Positions 49,696 through 58,567 of a stretch of DNA of 64,000 nucleotides are shown in pieces; position 1 is the stretch's first letter, and every line of letters starts with the position of its first letter. The DNA lies in NCBI GenBank assembly GCA_039714395.1, contig JBDLJH010000004.1, positions 62,001 to 126,000 on the forward strand, in the 5' to 3' direction. The notes below the pieces were generated by a model, which did not search any database, was not told where the DNA came from, and saw only the letters and a program-made list of their open reading frames with translations. This DNA is from JAPHSX01 sp039714395. GTDB lineage: Bacteria > Pseudomonadota > Gammaproteobacteria > Thiohalomonadales > Thiohalomonadaceae. The position numbers were made by a program, and so were the translations under genes.

Positions 49696-52482
49696 TTACT
49701 TAATCGCCTCAAGGGTAAAATCAATACCACTGATAAAGGGAGCGTCAGACTGGATCGTAAGCGATTCCCCAGCGGAAGATTGCAGGCCGAGTGTACTCAA
49801 CTGTTCCTCTGAAACTCGTACCCGATAGTCACCAATGGGGGCCTTGCTAAGAATATAGAAACCATCATAGGCAGTTTTCGTCGTGGCAATAACGCGGTTG
49901 TTCGCATCAACCAGCTCAACTTCCACATCACCAACCCCGAACTCTCTGCCATTCTTTCTCAGGTAGACGGTGCCATCGATCTCTCCACTCATAAAGATTG
50001 GGAAATCGATCTGTATCGCATGGCCAGGCCTTGGCACAATCTGAACACCGTCAAGGGCAACACCCCATAGAGGGTCAATCAGCGTTTCGGGTGCAATGGT
50101 GATATTTGTTGACTGGTGCGCAGGTATACCGGTAAGGAACAGGATCCCATCCTCATCCGAGCGTCCCTTGCTGTAACCGCCATTTACCCGCAGGCCAACA
50201 TCTTCTATGGGTTCGTCACCACTATCAAAGATACCATCCTGATTTGAGTCGATGAAAAAACGCGAGGAAACACTGCCCATATTGGCCACACTACGTGCCT
50301 CCGGCTCCCATCGCTCACGCCTTGGTTCATAACCAAAACCGAAGGAGAGATTGAGCGAAAGATTAATGTCATTATTGGTATTGTAACGAGCGCCAAAACT
50401 CAGACCGTATTTTCCAGATAGCTTGGCGGCGGTAGCACTGTACTCGGTCAAGTCCTGCTGCAGAGAGTGATTCAGGCCAAAACTTAATCGATAATCCTTG
50501 TACTTGCCCGGATCCAGTGTCAGGGCGATATTGGTTAGTTCACTTTCAGGTTCAAGCGTATAACTCAGGGTACTGCGGAAACGGATTTTATTGATATTGC
50601 TGCTGACCCTAAAACTTCCGCTGGCCGTTGCCTGTTGGTCGGTAAGCTGCTGATGGGTCAACTGGTTTGTGATGGCAACACCACGTGTGCTCATCGATAA
50701 CTGGTTGTTTATTGTCACCAACTCACCGCCTGTGACAAACTGGTCACGTTTGTATCCCAGTGTCACCGGAATACGCGGCAGAAATGAGGGGGGAATTGCC
50801 GTGTTTATTTTAACTTCACTACTACGTGAAATTTCCTGTGCACCGGGAAGATACTCTTCACTGACAAACTGGTTCAAATGGATATCTTTAAAACCAATCG
50901 TAGTGCTATTTATCCGTGTCTGGAGATCAATCTCCAGTGCATCGCCGCTCTCTGAATCATCAAATACCGTTGCAGAGGCCAACAGTGCATCCCAGTACCC
51001 GGTTAAGCCTGCTCCCAGATAGTTATGTTGCACAATTCCCGTTGGCTCCTGTAGCGGAATACTGACAAAGCTTAGCGTAGTCGAAAGCTGCTTACTCACA
51101 CCATAATCATACTGAACGGTAGAGCGTTGCTCATCCATTTCATCGGTGATGGTCGAGGCCCTGTAATAGTGCTCACCTTTCTTGGTCATTGCCTGACTTG
51201 GTTGGAACTGCTTACTTGTCTCTCTGATCTCCCCCCGGGGCCCATAGAAGACCAGGCGAAAGTGATTGTTACCAAAAAGAAGTGGTACATCCTGAAAATC
51301 GTACTGACCATTGGTGGCTGTTTGTTGATAGCCAATTAAGGCGTTATTTCGGTAGAGTTCCACCTCCCAGCCGGGCAGGAGTTCACCCATAAAGCGATGC
51401 CGGTCATACTCATTCTGCCTGCCGACAGGATAACTGCTAACGACCGCACCATACTCAAGGTTTGATGGCACATTGATCAGTCCAATGCGCGGCTCCGATA
51501 CATGACCAAATTTATACTCCCTGGCATTCATTGGCCCAAGTAACGTACCCTCAGGATCCGTGCGTCCCAGGGTGACACGAAAATCATCAACCCCATCCTG
51601 GTCATTCATGGTGAGGTACCAGCTTGATTCGTGCTGAAAAAGATCTGCCGTTGCGTGTGTAGTGGATAGAACCGTTGTGTCGTCACCCGTATCAGAATAG
51701 CGCTGGTTAATGCTCAATGTCTGGTCAAGAAAAGGTAGCGTATAGTTCTTATAGGCTTCATGGTGCCTGGGGTATTGCTGCTTACCTCGATTAAGCGTTG
51801 AAAGTGATTTTGCAATACGCCTTTCACGTTCAATACGCGCTAGAAAGGGCAGCTTTAACTCCGATCGAACCCATACACGTGATCCATAAAGGTCAACATC
51901 AAACTTCATATTGAGCCAGTCACCCATCAGGCTTGCATCGACATAAATGTCATCATCGAGAATTTTTACAAGATCATTGTTATATGTACCTATGATGCCT
52001 TTGAGTATCACCTCATTACGGCTTGTATCGAGAAGAAAGGTATTCTCCTCTTTTATTACAAAGCCGCTGGCCGAGTCTGCACCGACATCAATCGCAATAT
52101 CCAGAATGGTGGCCAGGGCTCCCAACGGTAACAGGATAATATCCTGATACTGGTAAGCGCCAATAACATCCTCAAAGGTATAGGAGTCCACTCGTATTTC
52201 CAGAATTCGCAAATCGGAATCCTGTGGAAGCCAGGTGTCATTATCCGCTAGAGCTTGAGAGGAAAACTGCTGTGCCATCACCTCAGTTTGACCAGACGTG
52301 GCATTCGCTGATTCACTCAGTGCGGCCATTTGCTGTACAACAGGAATGGTGGGGGAGTTGCTGCTATTGGAAACAGTCGACTTGAGTGGCGTATTGTCTG
52401 CCGCACAGACCTCAAATGTTGCCAGAGATAGCAACAGCGGCAGTGGCAACACTAGCGATAAGGGAACAGGTTTGACCTCCAT
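49696..52482 (-). CDS. Usher-like outer membrane protein
   Basis: A 928-residue protein with a signal peptide (1-28). An N-terminal domain (about 85-210; LRILEIRVDSYTFEDVIGAY) precedes a large beta-barrel-like body. The middle has the usher-like motif GWEVELYRNNALIGYQ and YDFQDVPLLFGNNHFRL, which resembles the loops of fimbrial ushers. The C terminus has a calcium-type loop (DSNQDGIFDSGDEP) and two carboxypeptidase-regulatory-like domains, not seen in classical ushers. It follows a PapD-like chaperone gene by 13 bases and three pilin-like genes, so it is the probable outer-membrane assembly platform. GAGG precedes the ATG. Confidence 0.7.
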   Translation of the reverse strand: MEVKPVPLSLVLPLPLLLSLATFEVCAADNTPLKSTVSNSSNSPTIPVVQQMAALSESANATSGQTEVMAQQFSSQALADNDTWLPQDSDLRILEIRVDSYTFEDVIGAYQYQDIILLPLGALATILDIAIDVGADSASGFVIKEENTFLLDTSRNEVILKGIIGTYNNDLVKILDDDIYVDASLMGDWLNMKFDVDLYGSRVWVRSELKLPFLARIERERRIAKSLSTLNRGKQQYPRHHEAYKNYTLPFLDQTLSINQRYSDTGDDTTVLSTTHATADLFQHESSWYLTMNDQDGVDDFRVTLGRTDPEGTLLGPMNAREYKFGHVSEPRIGLINVPSNLEYGAVVSSYPVGRQNEYDRHRFMGELLPGWEVELYRNNALIGYQQTATNGQYDFQDVPLLFGNNHFRLVFYGPRGEIRETSKQFQPSQAMTKKGEHYYRASTITDEMDEQRSTVQYDYGVSKQLSTTLSFVSIPLQEPTGIVQHNYLGAGLTGYWDALLASATVFDDSESGDALEIDLQTRINSTTIGFKDIHLNQFVSEEYLPGAQEISRSSEVKINTAIPPSFLPRIPVTLGYKRDQFVTGGELVTINNQLSMSTRGVAITNQLTHQQLTDQQATASGSFRVSSNINKIRFRSTLSYTLEPESELTNIALTLDPGKYKDYRLSFGLNHSLQQDLTEYSATAAKLSGKYGLSFGARYNTNNDINLSLNLSFGFGYEPRRERWEPEARSVANMGSVSSRFFIDSNQDGIFDSGDEPIEDVGLRVNGGYSKGRSDEDGILFLTGIPAHQSTNITIAPETLIDPLWGVALDGVQIVPRPGHAIQIDFPIFMSGEIDGTVYLRKNGREFGVGDVEVELVDANNRVIATTKTAYDGFYILSKAPIGDYRVRVSEEQLSTLGLQSSAGESLTIQSDAPFISGIDFTLEAIK

Positions 52483-52495
52483 GTTTCCTCAACTA

Positions 52496-53386
52496 CTATA
52501 GGGAAAAATTTGTTTCAGCAATTAAACCTGTTTTTTCGTCTTTACCGGACTCAAGGAATATAACGCGTACATTGCCATTCTCCAGCGTTATCCCCTGAGG
52601 GATACGCAGTGGGATGGAAAATTTTCGCAGTGCATTGGGTGTATAGACAGCAACGCCGTTGACCAGCGCGATCGTCATCGGTGCACCACCATCGCTCGGT
52701 GTGAAGATGGCACGGAAATCGCCGTAAACCGACTGGTTGCCACTACGATTCATATCCACAGAAATGCGAGCCGTCGGATTTGCATCGTCGGCCGGAATAA
52801 TACGTGCATTGTCGAGCGTCAAACTACTCTCAAGTTTACCATGTCGCACAATGGCCGGAATCGAGATGCCCACCACAGGAACAATCTCAACAGTGATCCC
52901 TTTTTGCTCTGATTTTATAGCTGACTCAAGACCGCTCTTGGAGGATTTTGGAATCGACTGAAACAGCAGGTGAGAACGGTACTCACCCTTTTCCAGATTT
53001 CTGGGTTTTCTCAGCATCAAACGTATGACCTGTGATTGCCCTGGAGGTAATGAAATTTGCCGTGGTGAATAACGAAGCATCGGATCTGAAAACATTCCCT
53101 TCTCATCGGCTTTGACTTCGACAAACTGCCCGTTTTTCGTCATCTGCTGGCGGATAAATTTTATCCGAAAACTCCCTGTCTCGTCCCCCGTGTTAAGCAA
53201 GGTAACCTGAGCGGTACGCGTTCTGTCCTCAAAGACTATGCGACTTGGCGTCACCATGAGATTGGCGCCAGCTAATGCGACGTTTTGTGTAGCAATAAGA
53301 GAAGTTACAGATAATACAAACAGGGTAAAAAATTTGTATATATAGACTAAAGTTTTGATCCGTAAGTTGAATATTCTTGCTTTCAT
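52496..53386 (-). CDS. PapD-like periplasmic chaperone
   Basis: A 296-residue exported protein with a signal peptide (about 1-39) and two Ig-like domains. The N-terminal domain carries LMVTPSRIVFEDRTRTAQVT followed by LLNTGDETGSFRIKF, which matches the start of PapD-type chaperones with their conserved arginine. It is longer than classical ones (about 230). It contains the expected FRLMLRKP-like motif as QVIRLMLRKPRNLEKGEYRS. The neighbouring genes are pilin-like DUF4402 proteins (upstream) and an usher-like protein (downstream), so it probably caps their exposed groove. Confidence 0.82.
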   Translation of the reverse strand: MKARIFNLRIKTLVYIYKFFTLFVLSVTSLIATQNVALAGANLMVTPSRIVFEDRTRTAQVTLLNTGDETGSFRIKFIRQQMTKNGQFVEVKADEKGMFSDPMLRYSPRQISLPPGQSQVIRLMLRKPRNLEKGEYRSHLLFQSIPKSSKSGLESAIKSEQKGITVEIVPVVGISIPAIVRHGKLESSLTLDNARIIPADDANPTARISVDMNRSGNQSVYGDFRAIFTPSDGGAPMTIALVNGVAVYTPNALRKFSIPLRIPQGITLENGNVRVIFLESGKDEKTGLIAETNFSL

Positions 53387-53512
53387 TGCATCAGCCTAAA
53401 GGAATGTATTGAGTTTTTCCATACCTTATAAATGGAAAAGGGACAATCGCTCTCCGATTGTCCCTTATTTCCCATATCAATCACGTCACGATTTACTTTA
53501 AGGAACTGCGCC

Positions 53513-54049
53513 TCAATTATAGTTAACGGTGACGGTGTAGGGGACGCCATCGCCTGTCGTCGTACTATATGCACCCGCAGTCTGGTTAATACCTACACCT
53601 AACGTTGCACCCACACCAAATGTTGCTAAGCCGCCAGCAGTCGTAACCGTTGGCAATACAGTCGTTGTAAACGCCGTCAGTGCCATTGGGGCACCACCAC
53701 CACCAGCAGTACCATCATCCAGTGCCGCAGAGCCAGGCGCCAACGTAACCGTAATTGCTGTGCTAACCTCACCAGTAATATCGAATGTCGCCGCGGTATG
53801 AGCGCCCCCTTTAAAGCCTGCTCCACCAGTCGCTGAAATAACACCTGCCGATGAGACCACCACAGTACCTGCAGTTGATCCGCCATATACGTCGCCATAA
53901 GCCAGAGCGGTGGTTTCCCTTAAAGTTAAGGGGGTCAGGACATTCGCCGTTGCCGTACCGTTAATGGTCTCTGCACTCGCAGTCCCAAAGCTACCTGCGA
54001 TAGTGGCTACCAGGCCCAATTTCAATAAATTCATTTTTTTCATGCTCAT
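53513..54049 (-). CDS. DUF4402 pilin-like protein 3
   Basis: A 178-residue exported protein with a signal peptide (MSMKKMNLLKLGLVATIAGS, cleavage near GTASA-ET) and one DUF4402 domain: LAYGDVYGGSTAGTVVVS, then ATFDITGEVSTAITVTLAPG and the C terminus YTVTVNYN. The penultimate tyrosine and alternating hydrophobic C-terminal strand resemble those of chaperone-usher pilins. No Cys is present. A GAGG site precedes the ATG. It is probably the major subunit given its proximity to the chaperone gene, but this is inferred. Confidence 0.8.
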   Translation of the reverse strand: MSMKKMNLLKLGLVATIAGSFGTASAETINGTATANVLTPLTLRETTALAYGDVYGGSTAGTVVVSSAGVISATGGAGFKGGAHTAATFDITGEVSTAITVTLAPGSAALDDGTAGGGGAPMALTAFTTTVLPTVTTAGGLATFGVGATLGVGINQTAGAYSTTTGDGVPYTVTVNYN

Positions 54050-54222
54050 ATACTACCTCACTTATCTAAACCGGGGCACTTTCACCCACTTAGCACTCAC
54101 TATTAATGTCGATTATTAGCTTTTAGAACTATAATTGCAAATTCACCGCCAATATCACTGTCTGCATCGATTACTACATTTGTTACCGTGGCCACTCAAC
54201 ATCTCTTACCAACTGATAAATC

Positions 54223-54777
54223 TTAATTATATTCTACCGTTACCGATATCAGTCCTGTATAGGCACCGAATGGCTGGTTACTACCCACGTTCAAGGTGGC
54301 ACCCACATAGAGGGTCTGCTGCCCGCTGCCATCCAGCACGCCGCCCAGTGTAGGCGAACTGGTGTAATTGTCGACGACCATGATATTGGATGATGCGTCA
54401 CTTAATACCACGGAAGCCGGTAACGTTATGGAGTAACTGGCATTGGCGTCACCTGCTATATCAAAGGCAGCAGCGCTGCCTGCAATAGCTGAATTAATGG
54501 TAGTACCACCCGTGGTCGATCGGGAACCGCTCGGTGTCATGATGACCGTACCCGCGACAGCACTCGACGAGATATCACCAAAACCCAGGCCATTACGTGT
54601 AGCGACACTGATAGTACTGACAATATTGGCATCAGCCGTTGCGATAGCTGTTGCCGCCTGTAGTGGCGACCATGGCACGGTTGCCGCTACAACAGCTACC
54701 GCACTAACAAGACAGCAGCTCCTAATCACCAGGGCTATTTCAGCCTTCGGCTCTCTACCAACCTCATACACACTCAT
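54223..54777 (-). CDS. DUF4402 pilin-like protein 2
   Basis: A 184-residue exported protein. The signal peptide is long (about 1-41, ending PLQAAT). The mature part has one DUF4402 domain: LGFGDISSSAVAGTVIMTPS and AAAFDIAGDANASYSITLPA, and ends ISVTVEYN, again with a penultimate tyrosine. GAGG precedes the ATG. The overall pattern matches the first and third members, with about one-third identity by eye. Confidence 0.8.
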   Translation of the reverse strand: MSVYEVGREPKAEIALVIRSCCLVSAVAVVAATVPWSPLQAATAIATADANIVSTISVATRNGLGFGDISSSAVAGTVIMTPSGSRSTTGGTTINSAIAGSAAAFDIAGDANASYSITLPASVVLSDASSNIMVVDNYTSSPTLGGVLDGSGQQTLYVGATLNVGSNQPFGAYTGLISVTVEYN

Positions 54778-54875
54778 AATCCTCAGTCTATCTTCAATGT
54801 TGGGTTTTTCTAATGTTTCTCAAGCCTTTCTCAACAAACGGTTTCATTTACCTGACCAGCGGTACCATGGCACCA

Positions 54876-55883
54876 TCAATTGTAATTCACCGTCACGGTA
54901 TATGGTGTGCCCCCCCCGGTCGCTGTTGAGTAGTTACCAGCAGGTTGCAGTGGTACCAGGTTCAAAGTTGCGCCAACCTCAAAAGTATCCGTGCCGCCTA
55001 CAGGCATCACACCGCTAGCGTTATAGGTAAATGTTGTGGCAGTAATCTGCTGTGCCGTCGCGCTCTCCAACACCGCTAAACCGCCAAAGCTTACTATGTA
55101 ACTCTGACTCGGATTCCCCGTGATCTGGAATGAGGCGGCAGAGCCGGGACCTGCGGCAAAAATCTGGCCTGAACCGGTGACACTACGCACCCCTGCAGTG
55201 TCCAAAATAACCGTGCCTGCTGAACTGCCGCCTGCCACGGTGCCAAAATCCATGGGTACTGTCTCAGCAATAGTTATATTGATTAGAGACGTAGCGGTGG
55301 CAGTACTGCTTACCGAGGTTGCTGTCCCAGATTGTGTCAAATCCAGAGTAAATGCTGGTGAGGTATAGAGGCCCGCTGCCTGCGGAAAAGTGGCAGCTAA
55401 ATCTCCCTGAAAAGTCAGGGTGAGGGGCAGACTTGTGGGCTTCAGTGCCAGAATGGGTAGTGCTGTCGGTGTCGGAATAAACGTTGGTTCACTCACCAAC
55501 ACGTTTGTCAGTGGCATGCTGGCAGCACCATTGGTTAGGGGCGCAGGTGCCACACTCCAACTGAGATCAAAACCGTAGCTACTACATGTAATGGGATCAA
55601 GGGTATTATTTACCGTAACCGTAAAGGTGGTAACAGGATCCGACGATGCTGGGAAAACGGTACCGGTAGCCGTCAGCAAACCACTACTGTCTATATCTAG
55701 TGTTCCGCTGCCAGATTCAATGTAGAAAGCGCCAAATGCCAAAGACTGCGTACTGGTAAGTGTCCAGTTACTTTTGCACCGGGCTTCGTTCGGCGGTGGT
55801 TTTGCTGCCCACACCGGGAGGCTGGAGATAAGGAGGGCGATTCCACCAAGTACTGCAATCCTATGGTTTTGTGACATAAACAC
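54876..55883 (-). CDS. Two-domain DUF4402 protein, possible tip adhesin
   Basis: A 335-residue exported protein with a signal peptide (1-26, ending VWAAK). It contains two DUF4402-like units: the first (about 36-185; LAFGAFYIESGSGTLDIDSS) has a Cys pair and lacks the typical DUF4402 end, the second (195-335) is canonical: MDFGTVAGGSSAGTVILDTA, AASFQITGNPSQSYIVSF and the C terminus YTVTVNYN. In classical pili the tip adhesin is the only two-domain subunit, with an N-terminal binding domain and a pilin domain, so this is the best candidate for such a role. GTG or the ATG two codons inside could start it. Confidence 0.75.
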   Translation of the reverse strand: MFMSQNHRIAVLGGIALLISSLPVWAAKPPPNEARCKSNWTLTSTQSLAFGAFYIESGSGTLDIDSSGLLTATGTVFPASSDPVTTFTVTVNNTLDPITCSSYGFDLSWSVAPAPLTNGAASMPLTNVLVSEPTFIPTPTALPILALKPTSLPLTLTFQGDLAATFPQAAGLYTSPAFTLDLTQSGTATSVSSTATATSLINITIAETVPMDFGTVAGGSSAGTVILDTAGVRSVTGSGQIFAAGPGSAASFQITGNPSQSYIVSFGGLAVLESATAQQITATTFTYNASGVMPVGGTDTFEVGATLNLVPLQPAGNYSTATGGGTPYTVTVNYN

Positions 55884-55887
55884 TCAT

Positions 55888-56886
55888 CTACCCTGCGGGG
55901 CTATCGGAACGCACCAGACGAAGATGCTTGGGGCGCACTTTAACATCGGACAGTGCAATTCCGTTACGAAACAGGAGATACCATGCATAGTCAGGATAAT
56001 TCTCATTAGATGTAGCAGTCCAGTACCAGCTCGGCAACGCCTGCGGAAAATAGTCACTATCAATAGTGGCGGCAGTGCCTGCACCCCCAATTCTCACAAT
56101 GGATAACATCTCCTCACGTGTTGGCAGCCGCCAATTGGAGTAGCCACAATAATTTTCTTCATTTATCGCCTGAATAAACGCGTGCGTATCGCATTCAACA
56201 TCACCATCACAGCGACCACCATCAGCGACACCCGCAACTCCACCTTCCTTCGCAGGATCATGCCAGGAGTATAGATTATGTTTATCGTGCAGGTCGCCAT
56301 CCCCTGATTTTACTTCCCACACCAGGCCGGTGTTGGGGTCTTCGACACATCTCCAGGTTTCAGTCATGTCGGGCAATCTGTTGCCACTGAAATCAATTTT
56401 TATATATTGGTTTCCCGTCTCTTTTTCCTCTTCCTCTTCCTCTGTAACAGGGATATCGGTCTGCTCTGCTACCGGTGAAGTAGCTATAACCGCTGGTTCC
56501 GGTACATCGACTAGCTTGGCAATTTCAATTTTTTTCGGGATTTTCTGCACCGCTTTGCTGATAGCGGGTTGGGCCTTTGGGGGTAGTTCGGCTTTTTTTG
56601 TAACATCAAACGAAGTCGGTTTCTCCGTTGGGATCACAGGGGGCTTATCACTAACATCTGTTATTTTGCCTTCACTTGTAACCAACTCAGCGATATCTTC
56701 GGTTTTTTGTTCTAATACAACTTTAGGGGCTGGTGACGAATTTAAGCTTAGATCCTGTTTCTCTAATAGCTCTTTGAAATGAAGTAGTGGGAGGAGCACA
56801 GGCACAGCTACAGCCACGGAGACGAACCCGACTAGCAATAAAAGCCATCTTCTTTTTGGCGATGTTGTAGATGATTTCTCGTTCAT
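55888..56886 (-). CDS. Single-span membrane protein with DUF1566 (Lcl C-terminal) domain
   Basis: A 332-residue protein with a short basic cytoplasmic N terminus, one membrane helix (about 16-36; WLLLLVGFVSVAVAVPVLL), a 130-residue proline-, lysine- and acid-rich linker and a C-terminal DUF1566/Lcl domain (about 165-325): NWRLPTREEMLSIVR and PSWYWTATSNENYPDYAWYL are its hallmarks. Four to six cysteines in the domain probably form disulfides. The domain often occurs in surface or adhesion-like proteins. The gene's stop is almost adjacent to the two-domain DUF4402 start, so it belongs to the fimbrial operon. The ATG at 56886 was chosen over an upstream start lacking a ribosome-binding site. Confidence 0.85.
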   Translation of the reverse strand: MNEKSSTTSPKRRWLLLLVGFVSVAVAVPVLLPLLHFKELLEKQDLSLNSSPAPKVVLEQKTEDIAELVTSEGKITDVSDKPPVIPTEKPTSFDVTKKAELPPKAQPAISKAVQKIPKKIEIAKLVDVPEPAVIATSPVAEQTDIPVTEEEEEEKETGNQYIKIDFSGNRLPDMTETWRCVEDPNTGLVWEVKSGDGDLHDKHNLYSWHDPAKEGGVAGVADGGRCDGDVECDTHAFIQAINEENYCGYSNWRLPTREEMLSIVRIGGAGTAATIDSDYFPQALPSWYWTATSNENYPDYAWYLLFRNGIALSDVKVRPKHLRLVRSDSPAG

Positions 56887-57149
56887 CTCTTGAGGCGAAC
56901 CCACTCTACTGATCACTATAAATGGAAATTTTGTACTGAAATTGTTTCTGTGACGGCAGTCTCAGACGAGCTACCTCCGACCATGCTAACCATAAGTAGA
57001 CACTATATGGAGCCGTTCGTCCAGTTCCTGGCGGAACGGTTCACGATTGTAGTTGCATAAAATGCCTGTAACACCGCCCCTGGAGGCTAGTCGGCAGTAC
57101 GGACAATTCCCGTGTGGGCCTGACGGTTACTTTTACTCCCTGAACAGAC

Positions 57150-58565
57150 TTAACCGACCTCCTTGCCCACGATTTCCAGCTCCTTGATTTTACGGGTGAG
57201 GGTATTTCGCCCCCAACCGAGCAGCTTTGCCGCATCCTGCCGATGGCCCGCACTCTTGCGCATCGCCGCCTCAATCATCAGCCGCTCAAACTGTGGCACC
57301 GCCTCATCAAGAATGGCACTGGCCCCACTATTAAGACGTTGGTCTGCCCACTGGCGCAGCGGGGTAAGCCAGTCATTGCTTCCTCCACCGGTAGTGGCCA
57401 CCTCTTTCAACTCGGGCGGGAGATCCTCCAGGTGGATCTCCTGTCCCGGCGACATGACGGTCAACCAGCGGCAGGTATTCTCCAACTGGCGCACATTACC
57501 CGGCCAATCGAGGGCGCGCAGGTACTCCTCGGTTGGCCCGTCCAGCCACTTCGCCTCACCACCGATCTCTTTTGCTGCGGCATGCAGGAAGTGCCGCATT
57601 AGCAGGGGGATATCCTCACTGCGTTCTCGCAGCGAGGGGATATGGATGCGGATCACATTCAGGCGATGGAACAGGTCTTCACGGAACAGGCCCTCTTGCA
57701 CCCGTTTCTCCAGATCCTGGTGGGTGGCGGCAATTACCCGCACATCGACCTTTACCGGTGCACGCCCACCCACCCGGTAGAACTCGCCATCGGCCAGAAC
57801 CCGCAACAGGCGGGTCTGTAGCTCGGCAGGCATATCACCAATCTCATCAAGGAAGAGGGTGCCGCCATCGGCCTGCTCAAAACGACCCTGACGTGCCGAC
57901 TGCGCCCCGGTGAAGGCTCCACGCTCATGACCAAAAAGTTCTGACTCCAGCAGATCACGGGGAATTGCCGCCGTGTTTATCGCAATAAACGACTTTCCGG
58001 CGCGTGGGCTGTGACGGTGCAGGGCGTGAGCCACCAGCTCCTTACCGGTACCAGACTCACCATTAATTAGCACTGTAATGTTGGAGGAGGAGAGGCGACC
58101 GATGGCACGAAATACCTCCTGCATCGAAGGGGCCTCGCCGATTATCCCGGTCTCACGCTCCAGGCCCTCTGTACTGGTTGTGGAGCTCTGCTCCTCACGA
58201 TGGGTGAGGGCACGGCGAACCAGCTCCACCGCCTCATCAACATCAAATGGTTTTGGCAGATATTCAAAGGCACCGCCCTGATAAGCGGAGACCGCGCTAT
58301 CAAGATCGGAGTGCGCGGTCATGATGATCACCGGCAGCTCTGGGTGGTCACTGTTGATCTGCTGTAGCAGCTCCAGCCCACTAATACCGGGCATACGAAT
58401 ATCCGTCACCAGCACCATCGGCTCTTCATGCTTCAGCTGCTTGAGCACAGCATCACCACTCTCAAAACTCTTTACCACCATCCCGGCCTGTTCCAGTGCT
58501 TTTTCCAGCACCCAGCGAATGGAGCGATCATCATCAACTACCCAAATACTGCTTTGTTCTGCCAT
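57150..58565 (-). CDS. ntrC: Nitrogen regulation response regulator NtrC
   Basis: A 471-residue sigma-54 activator. The receiver has Asp55 in VLVTDIRMPG; the AAA+ domain has Walker A GESGTGKE, the sigma-54 contact GAFTGAQ and FLDEIGDMP; a Fis-type helix-turn-helix is at the end (SAGHRQDAAKLLGWGRNTLT). It activates glnA and other nitrogen-limitation genes when phosphorylated by NtrB. The start MAEQSSIWVV is the family one; a longer frame overlaps ntrB. It begins three bases past the ntrB stop, so they are coupled. Confidence 0.97.
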   Translation of the reverse strand: MAEQSSIWVVDDDRSIRWVLEKALEQAGMVVKSFESGDAVLKQLKHEEPMVLVTDIRMPGISGLELLQQINSDHPELPVIIMTAHSDLDSAVSAYQGGAFEYLPKPFDVDEAVELVRRALTHREEQSSTTSTEGLERETGIIGEAPSMQEVFRAIGRLSSSNITVLINGESGTGKELVAHALHRHSPRAGKSFIAINTAAIPRDLLESELFGHERGAFTGAQSARQGRFEQADGGTLFLDEIGDMPAELQTRLLRVLADGEFYRVGGRAPVKVDVRVIAATHQDLEKRVQEGLFREDLFHRLNVIRIHIPSLRERSEDIPLLMRHFLHAAAKEIGGEAKWLDGPTEEYLRALDWPGNVRQLENTCRWLTVMSPGQEIHLEDLPPELKEVATTGGGSNDWLTPLRQWADQRLNSGASAILDEAVPQFERLMIEAAMRKSAGHRQDAAKLLGWGRNTLTRKIKELEIVGKEVG

Positions 58566-58567
58566 CT

